Both the position numbers and the translations under genes were made by a program. 6,162 nucleotides of DNA from positions 1 to 6,162 of the forward strand of contig CADBPU010000063.1 in the NCBI GenBank assembly GCA_902796635.1, in the 5' to 3' direction. Positions 1 through 5,655 of the stretch are shown in pieces (position 1 is the stretch's first letter; each line of letters begins with the position of its first letter). The notes below the pieces were generated by a model. The model was given only the letters and a program-made list of their open reading frames with translations. It was not told the DNA's origin and ran no database searches. This stretch comes from an uncultured Eubacteriales bacterium (GTDB lineage: Bacteria; Bacillota; Clostridia; Christensenellales; UBA1242).

Positions 1-15
1 AATAACAAATTATAG

Positions 16-44
16 TTGAAATATCTTTTTTTTTATGTTATAAT
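16..44 (+). promoter_or_regulatory. secG promoter, sigma-A type with extended -10
   Basis: The -35 box is TTGAAA (16-21, 5/6 to consensus). A 17-bp spacer follows, then a perfect TATAAT (39-44). A TG at 36-37, one base before the -10, makes it an extended -10 promoter. Transcription should start near 51, leaving a leader of about 22 nt that carries the AGGGG ribosome binding site (62-66). The spacer holds a run of nine T (26-34). Assignment is by motif only. Confidence 0.85.
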
Positions 45-72
45 GCAAAAGTACAAAAATTAGGGGTTTATT

Positions 73-384
73 ATGTTAAGTTTATTAAAAAAAAAAAAAA
101 CATATCCAGCATGGATGACATCAAGTTTTCCTGTTATAAGAATAGTTTTGATGGTACTTCTTGCATTGCTTGCAGTTTCAATCATCGTCATCGTTATGAT
201 GATGGAAAGCAACCCAGATGGTGGCACAAATGTAATTAGTGGTCAATCAGATAGTTTCTATTCAAAAAATCAATCTTCAAGCAAAGAAGGCAGACTTAAA
301 AAAGCTATTGTCATTTGCAGTATTGCACTTGTTGTTATCGCTATTGCATTTTGGGTATTGTGGGCAATTATGCCAGCAAATTAA
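73..384 (+). CDS. secG: SecG, preprotein translocase subunit
   Basis: SecG is the small accessory subunit of the SecYEG channel in the cytoplasmic membrane and assists SecA-driven protein export. The 103-residue product has the family layout: a first membrane helix (about 19-43), a polar loop with the conserved pattern NPDGG (47-51) and G-x-SDSFYSKN (57-66), then KEGRLKK (71-77) leading into the second helix (about 78-98). It is somewhat longer than usual because of a lysine-rich N-terminal stretch of about 14-18 residues. I keep the ATG at 73 because AGGGG lies 6 bases upstream and the promoter fits. An in-frame ATG at 115 (Met15) would give a typical-length SecG but has no ribosome binding site. 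Codons 6-9 (LysX4) lie in a 14-A run. The gene stands alone between its own promoter and terminator, just upstream of rnr, as in many Firmicutes. Confidence 0.9.
   Translation: MLSLLKKKKTYPAWMTSSFPVIRIVLMVLLALLAVSIIVIVMMMESNPDGGTNVISGQSDSFYSKNQSSSKEGRLKKAIVICSIALVVIAIAFWVLWAIMPAN
87..100 (+). repeat. A14 homopolymer within the start of secG
   Basis: Fourteen consecutive A residues encode Lys6-Lys9 of SecG plus flanking codon bases. Loss of one A puts a TGA stop about ten codons into the gene. Gain of one A moves translation into a frame that stops at a TAG near 238. Long A tracts are known substrates for replication or polymerase slippage. Whether slippage happens here is inference, and a homopolymer sequencing error is also possible. 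Confidence 0.8.
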
Positions 385-390
385 TTTACA

Positions 391-418
391 AAATTTGACT
401 CCTTTGGAGCCATTTTTT
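391..418 (+). terminator. Rho-independent terminator after secG
   Basis: The stem TGACTCC (396-402) pairs with GGAGCCA (406-412) across a TTT loop, with one A·C mismatch. A six-T tract (413-418) follows directly. It sits 12 bases past the secG stop. It separates secG from rnr, which then has its own promoter overlapping the end of this element. Confidence 0.75.
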
Positions 419-419
419 A

Positions 420-448
420 TTGCTAAAATAATAAATAAAATATATAAT
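420..448 (+). promoter_or_regulatory. rnr promoter, sigma-A type
   Basis: TTGCTA (420-425, 4/6 to TTGACA), a 17-bp spacer and a perfect TATAAT (443-448) predict a start near 455. That leaves only about 14 nt of leader before the rnr ATG at 469. The promoter begins immediately after the T tract of the secG terminator, so rnr appears to be expressed independently of secG. Confidence 0.7.
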
Positions 449-468
449 TAGACTATATTGGTAATAAT

Positions 469-2571
469 ATGAAAGATAAAATTTTGACAGAAATAAAAAA
501 ATTAAATTATTCTGGAAAGACAAAGAGTTTTGTACAAGACAAACTTTGTCATATCTTTCATGTCCATATAACAGAGATGAATAGATTGTTTTTTGAACTT
601 GAACAAGATGGCGAATTATATGTAGACACCAAAAACAAAGTATATCTTGCCAAAGAAATGGGACTTGTCAAAGGCAAAATCAATGGCAACAGCAAGGGCT
701 ATGCTTTTTGTGTGCCAGATGATGAAAAGCAAGAAGATATCTTTATTCCTGCTCACAATTTGCATGATGCTTTGCATGGCGATAGCGTTTTGGTGCAAAA
801 GAATTATGATAGAGATGGCAGGGGCGAAGGTGTTGTATTAAAAATACTTGAACGTGGGCTAAAAACCGTTGTTGGTACAATAAAGGTATTTCAAAAATTT
901 GCTTTTGTTGAGCCAGACAATAAAAAGATTGCAAAAGATGTATATATTCAAAAAGGTGCAGAAAAAAACGCCAAGACCGGCGATAAAGTTTTTGTTAGAA
1001 TAACTAATTATGATGGCAGAAATTTGACAGGTAGTGTTATTGAGATTTTGGGAAAAGATAATGGAAATATTATAACAGACGTTCTTGCTATAATCCGTGG
1101 ATATGAACTCATTGAAGAGTTTTCAAAACCACTACTTGAAGAATGCAAAAAAATTCCACAAACAGTTGATGTTTCAAAATATCCAGACAGACTTGATTTG
1201 CGAAAAGAAATCATTTTCACTATTGACGGAGATGACACAAAGGATTATGACGACGCTGTAAGTTTGAAAATGGACGGCGAAAATTATATTTTAGGTGTAC
1301 ATATTGCAGATGTTGGTGAATATGTAAAAAGAGACACTTTGCTTGATGAAGAAGCGTTTGAAAGGGGCACTAGTTCATACTTTCCAAACTGTGTTTTGCC
1401 AATGCTTCCAAAAGAACTTTCAAATGGTATTTGTTCGCTTAATCCAAATGAAGACAGACTTACACTTTCTTGTATTTGCAAAATCAGCCCACAAGGCAAA
1501 ATTCTTGAACATATAATTAAAGAAAGTGTCATTTGCAGTGTTGAAAGAATGACATACAAAAATGTCACAAAAATCATTAATGGCGATACAGAACTTTGCG
1601 AGAGATACAAAAGAATTGTGCCAACACTCAAAATGATGGCAGAACTCAATGATATTTTGGAAAAAGTGAGAATAGCACGTGGAGAAATCAATTTTGAAAT
1701 TCCAGAGCCACAAATAGTGCTCAATCCAAAGACTTTGGAAGTTGAAAGTTTAGATAAAAGGCCAAGAACAGTAAGCGAAAGATTGATTGAAAGTTTTATG
1801 CTTGTTGCAAATGAAGTTGTTGCGGAGCATTTCCAAAAACTTGGCGTCCCATTTGTATATCGTGTTCACGAAACACCAGAAGATGAAAGAATAACAGCGT
1901 TCAATGATTTTGCAGCAGCACTTGGCTACAAACTCAAACCGAGTGGCAACGAATTAAAACCAATGGATATTCAAAAATTTATGGCCGACATAAAAGATGA
2001 CGAAACAAGGCAAATTATCAATGGTGTGCTTTTAAGGTCAATGAAAAAAGCAAAGTACTCAAATATTTGTATGGGACATTTTGGCTTGGCTGCAAAGTAT
2101 TATTGCCATTTTACTAGTCCAATAAGAAGATATCCTGATTTGACAATTCATAGAATAATCAAAGATTATTTACATAAAAAATTGAACGAAAAGTCAATAG
2201 CTGAACTCAAAAGATTTGTGGTAAAATCTAGTGAGCAGAGCAGTGTTAGAGAAGTTTTAACACAAAAGGCAGAAAGAGATGTAGATGACTATTTCAAATG
2301 TAGATACATGAAAAATAGAGTTGGCGAAGTGTTTGATGCGACAATTTGCAGTGTGACAAATTTTGGATTTTTTGTGGAACTTGAAAACACTGTTGAAGGT
2401 CTTGTCAGCATTGCATCACTCAGGGGTTCAAACTATCAATTTAATGAAAAAAGTTTGATACTATCAAATGGAATAACGAGATTTAGAATTGGTCAAAGAG
2501 TAAAAGTAAAACTATTGAGTGTAAATCTTGTTGAACGCAACATAGATTTTGAACTTGTTGAAAATTTATAA
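469..2571 (+). CDS. rnr: Ribonuclease R (3'-5' exoribonuclease)
   Basis: RNase R hydrolyses RNA processively from the 3' end, including structured RNA, and in trans-translation degrades non-stop mRNA. All domains of the RNase II/R family are present in the 700 residues: an N-terminal winged-helix region (about 1-60), two cold-shock/OB domains (about 66-125 and 132-196), the RNB catalytic domain (about 236-560) and a C-terminal S1 domain (about 617-697). The catalytic acidic motif is intact at D253, D259, D261 and D262. The ERGTSSYFPN segment (298-307), the PMLPKELSNG segment (311-320) and HFTSPIRRYPDL (547-558) also match the family. The protein ends right after S1, without the lysine-rich tail of enterobacterial RNase R. 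The ATG at 469 has only a weak GG at 460-461 as ribosome binding signal, but the N-terminus aligns with the family. The gene is followed after 95 bp by smpB in the same orientation with no obvious terminator, so the two are probably co-transcribed. Confidence 0.96.
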   Translation: MKDKILTEIKKLNYSGKTKSFVQDKLCHIFHVHITEMNRLFFELEQDGELYVDTKNKVYLAKEMGLVKGKINGNSKGYAFCVPDDEKQEDIFIPAHNLHDALHGDSVLVQKNYDRDGRGEGVVLKILERGLKTVVGTIKVFQKFAFVEPDNKKIAKDVYIQKGAEKNAKTGDKVFVRITNYDGRNLTGSVIEILGKDNGNIITDVLAIIRGYELIEEFSKPLLEECKKIPQTVDVSKYPDRLDLRKEIIFTIDGDDTKDYDDAVSLKMDGENYILGVHIADVGEYVKRDTLLDEEAFERGTSSYFPNCVLPMLPKELSNGICSLNPNEDRLTLSCICKISPQGKILEHIIKESVICSVERMTYKNVTKIINGDTELCERYKRIVPTLKMMAELNDILEKVRIARGEINFEIPEPQIVLNPKTLEVESLDKRPRTVSERLIESFMLVANEVVAEHFQKLGVPFVYRVHETPEDERITAFNDFAAALGYKLKPSGNELKPMDIQKFMADIKDDETRQIINGVLLRSMKKAKYSNICMGHFGLAAKYYCHFTSPIRRYPDLTIHRIIKDYLHKKLNEKSIAELKRFVVKSSEQSSVREVLTQKAERDVDDYFKCRYMKNRVGEVFDATICSVTNFGFFVELENTVEGLVSIASLRGSNYQFNEKSLILSNGITRFRIGQRVKVKLLSVNLVERNIDFELVENL

Positions 2572-2655
2572 AAAAACTAAAAAAATTCATAATAAAACGC
2601 AAAAAACAACATTTTTTAATTAAATTTTCACAAAAATATATAAATTATCAAAAAA

Positions 2656-2662
2656 AAGGAGG
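2656..2662 (+). promoter_or_regulatory. Strong ribosome binding site of smpB
   Basis: AAGGAGG is a full match to the anti-Shine-Dalgarno sequence and lies 4 bases before the smpB ATG at 2667. It fixes the start codon. It contrasts with rnr upstream, which has almost no such signal, so smpB may be translated more efficiently from the shared transcript. Confidence 0.85.
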
Positions 2663-2666
2663 AGTT

Positions 2667-3107
2667 ATGAAAATTATTGCAACCAACAGAAAAGCAAGTT
2701 TTGAATATTTTTTGCTGGATAAATATCAAGCCGGAATTGCATTAAAAGGTAGCGAAGTCAAGTCAATAAGAAACAATGGCGTTGTGCTTGAAGATGCATT
2801 TGTTGTTATTCGTGGCACAAAAGTAATTCTCAAAAATATGTATGTAAAGCAATATGATAAAACTTCTTCTTTTGCCTTGGATGAAAGGCGAGATAGACAA
2901 CTATTGCTCAACAAAAAAGAAATACTAAAACTTGAAAGAGAACTTAAAGATGTTGGACTAACCATTGTGCCAACAAAGATATATTTTGAAAAAAACCTTG
3001 TCAAAATTGAAATTTCACTTGCAAAAGGCAAAAAATTATATGACAAGCGAGAAAGTATAAAGCAAAAAGAACTTTTGCGAGAAAAGAGCAGACATATTTT
3101 TGGATAA
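2667..3107 (+). CDS. smpB: SmpB, tmRNA-binding protein
   Basis: SmpB binds the tRNA-like domain of tmRNA, mimics the missing anticodon arm and places its C-terminal tail in the empty mRNA channel of stalled ribosomes. The 146-residue product shows the family signatures: ATNRKA at the N-terminus (5-10), AGIALKGSEVKSIR (22-35), the RDRQLLLNKKEI segment (75-86), VPTKIYF (101-107), and the GKKLYDKRE motif (121-129) that starts the basic tail. The tail is rather short and ends in SRHIFG. The aromatic residue usual in the central 'WLxN' element is replaced (VILKN, 53-57). The 95-bp gap from rnr is extremely A+T-rich and has at best a weak promoter, so I infer an rnr–smpB operon. The gene ends with tandem stops TAATAA just before a bidirectional terminator. 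Its RNA partner ssrA is encoded 2.5 kb downstream on the other strand. Confidence 0.96.
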   Translation: MKIIATNRKASFEYFLLDKYQAGIALKGSEVKSIRNNGVVLEDAFVVIRGTKVILKNMYVKQYDKTSSFALDERRDRQLLLNKKEILKLERELKDVGLTIVPTKIYFEKNLVKIEISLAKGKKLYDKRESIKQKELLREKSRHIFG

Positions 3108-3110
3108 TAA

Positions 3111-3148
3111 AAAGGAACAGTAATTTATTTTACTGTTCTTTATTTTTT
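3111..3148. terminator. Bidirectional terminator between smpB and the convergent membrane-protein gene
   Basis: GAACAGTAA (3115-3123) pairs perfectly with TTACTGTTC (3130-3138) around a 6-base loop. Further A-T and G·T pairs reach 3112/3141. On the plus strand a T-rich tail (3139-3148) follows. On the minus strand the A-rich stretch left of the stem becomes the U tract, so the element can end both transcripts. The stop codon of the minus-strand gene (3147-3149) overlaps the plus-strand T tail. Confidence 0.85.
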
Positions 3149-3953
3149 AAGAATTATGTTTTGTTATTTGGTTATTCATAACTATTTCAAGCACAAGTTG
3201 AACTATTCTTAATACTGATACAATAAAGTCCATAATATAAGCAATTATGTAAGCATCAAATACATCTTTCACAATTTTTTGTTCTTGTTCGTTCAATATA
3301 CCAGTTCTTTTCATAGTTTCCAAAGCCATTTGATTTGCCTTTTTTTCAACAGGAATATTGAGCAGTGTTATAAAGAAACCAGCAAACAATATCAAAATAC
3401 TTATTGCAATTGATATAATTGAAAAAATTCCAAACACTTGAAATAACAAGTAATCCACAACAGCACCAAGCAAAACGATTGGTAAGAACAAAATTGGTCC
3501 AAATAAACTCAAAATTTGCAATCTATTTCTTGTGATTGCTGTTTTGTTTCCGCTTTCACAAAGTTGAGCTATGCCAACTTTTTGTAGTGCCAAACCAACA
3601 GAAGTCAAACTCTTTTTGTTTGCAATTGCACCTCTTAAAAAGACTGTCTTTTTTGTTATGCTGTAGCAATTTCCAAATATAAATGCTCTGAATATATTTG
3701 CTTTTTTTACTTGTATATGATTTAATCCTGCTTTATCCAGCATCTCTCTTGCAACTTGCAAACCTGTTTTTCCGTTTGATGTTTCTTTTCTGTTTCCAGC
3801 AAAATACTTTATCATTACAACAATCCACATAACAAAAGCAGTAATTGCCATAACAACTAACATTAATGAAACAATTATATAAGCAATTGCAAGACCTCTA
3901 GATACGCCTTTTTCTGTAAAAAACTTAATTGTCTCTTCCCAATAATATGCCAT
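3147..3953 (-). CDS. Membrane protein resembling YugP (Zn_peptidase_2) with a degenerate metal site
   Basis: The 268-residue product (ATG start) follows the architecture I recall for Bacillus YugP-type membrane zinc peptidases: an N-terminal helix (about 17-48), a soluble segment with TGLQVAREMLDKAGL (63-77), two closely spaced helices (about 147-165 and 170-200), PVEKKAN (201-207), and a final helix (about 225-257). At the place where the family has its HEVGH zinc-binding motif followed by A-x-Q, this protein reads QKVGIAQ (124-130). Both histidines and the catalytic glutamate are lost. The upstream HYDP-like element reads CYSI (96-99). It is therefore unlikely to be an active zinc protease; a structural or regulatory role would be speculation. 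A TTG 12 bases upstream could extend the frame, but it overlaps the ribosome binding site, so I start at 3953. The gene is monocistronic, convergent with smpB and divergent from uraA. The family link is by eye, not from a search. Confidence 0.7.
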   Translation of the reverse strand: MAYYWEETIKFFTEKGVSRGLAIAYIIVSLMLVVMAITAFVMWIVVMIKYFAGNRKETSNGKTGLQVAREMLDKAGLNHIQVKKANIFRAFIFGNCYSITKKTVFLRGAIANKKSLTSVGLALQKVGIAQLCESGNKTAITRNRLQILSLFGPILFLPIVLLGAVVDYLLFQVFGIFSIISIAISILILFAGFFITLLNIPVEKKANQMALETMKRTGILNEQEQKIVKDVFDAYIIAYIMDFIVSVLRIVQLVLEIVMNNQITKHNS

Positions 3954-3958
3954 ATTTA

Positions 3959-3963
3959 CCTCC
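3959..3963 (-). promoter_or_regulatory. Ribosome binding site that fixes the start of the membrane-protein gene
   Basis: On the minus strand GGAGG lies 5 bases before the ATG at 3953. The in-frame TTG at 3965 overlaps this motif and cannot use it. The ATG is therefore the better start and the protein has 268 rather than 272 residues. Confidence 0.85.
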
Positions 3964-3972
3964 AATGTCTAC

Positions 3973-4001
3973 ATTATAGCACATAAATGCGAATTTGTCA
4001 T
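3973..4001 (-). promoter_or_regulatory. Promoter of the YugP-like gene
   Basis: Reading the minus strand, ATGACA (4001-3996, 5/6 to TTGACA), a 17-bp spacer and a perfect TATAAT (3978-3973) predict a start near 3966. The leader is about 13 nt and holds just the GGAGG site. This supports real expression of the gene despite the lost active site. Confidence 0.8.
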
Positions 4002-4125
4002 TATTTGTTAATTTGAATATTATTTTTTTTATAATTTATGTAGGTGTTAGATTAATACGTGCAAAATATAATGCAACATTGAGTTTATTGTTTTGTTTTT
4101 TTATATTTTTTGATATAATACAATC
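4002..4125. other. Divergent A+T-rich intergenic region upstream of uraA
   Basis: The region holds three TATAAT hexamers facing right (4030-4035, 4067-4072, 4114-4119). Only the last is in a convincing setting. I looked for a purine riboswitch aptamer and for a PyrR-type RNA binding site, since either could regulate a nucleobase permease, and found neither conserved core. There is no attenuator-like GC hairpin. Confidence 0.5.
4111..4119 (+). promoter_or_regulatory. Extended -10 promoter of uraA (predicted leaderless transcript)
   Basis: TGATATAAT is an exact TG-N-TATAAT extended -10. The -35 region at normal spacing is only T-rich (4091-4096), as is common for extended -10 promoters. Seven bases downstream of the -10 is position 4126, the A of the uraA ATG, so the mRNA would begin at its start codon. 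There is no Shine-Dalgarno sequence before that ATG, which agrees with this reading. Confidence 0.65.
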
Positions 4126-5610
4126 ATGGAAAATAATACAGCAAATTTAATTTATAATGTAGAAGACAAAGTACCTTTCAAAAAGAATATGCTATTTGCT
4201 TTGCAACAGGTTTTATCGGTTATTGTTGCAACTATGCTCATGCCATTATTGGTTGACCCAAGTGGAGTATATCTAAGTCAGTCGGCAGCCCTTATTGGTG
4301 CAGGCGTTGGAACAATAATTTATTTATGTTTAACCAAATTCAAAAGTCCAATTTTTTTGGGCAGTTCTTTTGGTTTTATTGCACCAGTTTCCACGGCACT
4401 AGCTTTTGGATATTTTGGCATACTTCTCGGTGCAGTGTTTGCTGGACTTGTTTATGTTGTTTTGGCCATAGTTATTAAATTTGTAGGTGTTGATTGGATT
4501 AATAAAGTTATGCCACCAATAGTAATTGGCCCAGTTGTTGCACTTATTGGTTTTAATCTTGCCGGTGGTGCAATAAGCGACCTTATGAACACATCTGGTG
4601 GTATTGAAAATTATAGCTTACTTTCAATATTAATTGGTATGATTACATTTTTTATTACAATTATTATATCAGTAAAAGGTAATAAAAAATTAAAACTTTA
4701 TCCATTTTTAATTGGTATTGCGGCAGGTTATTTATTATCTAGCATATTTACTATTATTGGTATTATATTTAATGTTGAAGCATTAAAGATTATAGATTTT
4801 TCTGTATTCAGTAAAATTACAGATTTTAATAATTGGCTTCCAAACTTGACTTTTGTTGGTGTTTTCAAGGAAGGTTTTGACAAAATATCATCTTTTGGTA
4901 ATATAATCACAATTTTTACAGCATTTGTTCCAATTGCATTTGTGTCTTTTGCAGAGCATATTGCAGATCACAAAAACCTTGGTTCAATAGTCAACAGAGA
5001 TTTAATAAAAAATCCAGGACTTGTCAGGACACTTTTGGGTGATGGCATTGGCTCAATGGTTGGTGCAACTTTTGGTGGTTGTCCAAACACGACCTATGGT
5101 GAATCTATTGGCTGTGTTGCTCTTTCAAAAAATGCTTCAACCAGAACAATATTTCTTGCTTCTATAATATGTATAATAATAGCATTTTTTTATCCAATAG
5201 TTCTTTTTGTTGAATCAATACCATCGTGCGTTGTTGGTGGAATATCCATTGCACTATTTGGCTTTATATCAGTGTCTGGACTAAGAATGTTTAAGGACTT
5301 TAACTTGAACGATTCTAAAAATTTATTTATTGTTGCGTCAATTTTCATAAGTGGTATTGGTGGATTGTTTCTTAAATTTGGTTCTGTTGAAATTTCAAAT
5401 ATTGCATGTGCTTTGATTATTGGCATTATTACAAACTTACTTTTATCAAATAAAAAAGGCGTAAAAATTAGTGAAAATACAGAGCTTATTGCTGGCGACA
5501 AAACCATACAAAAAAATACTCAAAATATTGATGAAAAAATTGATGAAAAAGATGATACCATATCAAAAGTTAAACAAATAGATTTGGAAGACAATGACGA
5601 AAAAACATAA
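4126..5610 (+). CDS. uraA: Uracil permease, NCS2 (UraA/PyrP) family
   Basis: This polytopic inner-membrane transporter is predicted to import uracil by proton symport for pyrimidine salvage. The 494 residues show the NCS2 core of many hydrophobic helices up to about residue 442. The two substrate-site glutamates correspond to E. coli UraA E241 and E290: E277 in FAEHIADH (275-282) and E326 in PNTTYGESIG (320-329), with the same 49-residue spacing. The PNTTYGE motif favours uracil over the xanthine/urate branch. The position matching UraA H245 is D281, so a somewhat different preference is possible. A hydrophilic tail of about 50 residues (443-494) rich in Lys, Asp and Glu extends beyond the last helix; E. 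coli UraA (about 429 residues) is shorter. Expression appears to come from an extended -10 promoter with no leader, and the gene is alone between its promoter and the shared terminator with ssrA. Confidence 0.88.
   Translation: MENNTANLIYNVEDKVPFKKNMLFALQQVLSVIVATMLMPLLVDPSGVYLSQSAALIGAGVGTIIYLCLTKFKSPIFLGSSFGFIAPVSTALAFGYFGILLGAVFAGLVYVVLAIVIKFVGVDWINKVMPPIVIGPVVALIGFNLAGGAISDLMNTSGGIENYSLLSILIGMITFFITIIISVKGNKKLKLYPFLIGIAAGYLLSSIFTIIGIIFNVEALKIIDFSVFSKITDFNNWLPNLTFVGVFKEGFDKISSFGNIITIFTAFVPIAFVSFAEHIADHKNLGSIVNRDLIKNPGLVRTLLGDGIGSMVGATFGGCPNTTYGESIGCVALSKNASTRTIFLASIICIIIAFFYPIVLFVESIPSCVVGGISIALFGFISVSGLRMFKDFNLNDSKNLFIVASIFISGIGGLFLKFGSVEISNIACALIIGIITNLLLSNKKGVKISENTELIAGDKTIQKNTQNIDEKIDEKDDTISKVKQIDLEDNDEKT
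5527..5550 (+). repeat. 12-bp tandem duplication in the uraA tail
   Basis: ATTGATGAAAAA occurs twice back to back, in frame, encoding Ile-Asp-Glu-Lys twice (residues 468-475) in the charged cytoplasmic tail. It looks like a small recent duplication in an unstructured, weakly constrained segment. Confidence 0.85.
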
Positions 5611-5624
5611 TCATTAATATTATA

Positions 5625-5653
5625 TCAAAAAACAGCCCGGTGTGGCTGTTTTT
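5625..5653. terminator. Bidirectional terminator between uraA and ssrA
   Basis: AAAAACAGCC (5628-5637) pairs perfectly with GGCTGTTTTT (5644-5653) around the 6-base loop CGGTGT. The A run on one arm and the T run on the other supply a U tract in each direction. It lies 17 bases past the uraA stop and only 2 bases beyond the encoded CCA end of tmRNA, so both convergent transcripts should end here. Confidence 0.9.
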
Positions 5654-5655
5654 AG

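Noticed and set aside
239..451. A 70-codon plus-strand frame overlapping secG and its terminator
   Set aside because: It is out of frame with secG, runs through the terminator hairpin and lacks a ribosome binding site.
1284..1724. A 146-codon minus-strand frame opposite rnr
   Set aside because: It is a shadow of the conserved RNB domain, with serine-rich low-complexity composition and no ribosome binding site or promoter.
2572..2666. Possible terminator or promoter between rnr and smpB
   Set aside because: Only an A/T-only A6/T6 inverted repeat and weak -35-like matches are present, too poor to support either. Read-through is the simpler reading.
2726..3046. A 106-codon minus-strand frame opposite smpB
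   Set aside because: It is a serine/leucine-rich shadow frame, while the plus strand encodes an unmistakable SmpB.
4002..4125. Possible purine riboswitch or PyrR attenuator before uraA
   Set aside because: No aptamer core (conserved loop-loop elements) or PyrR anti-antiterminator consensus and no terminator hairpin is present. The predicted transcript starts at the ATG.
5190..5507. A 105-codon minus-strand frame opposite uraA
   Set aside because: It is a shadow of the permease coding sequence with no start signal of its own.
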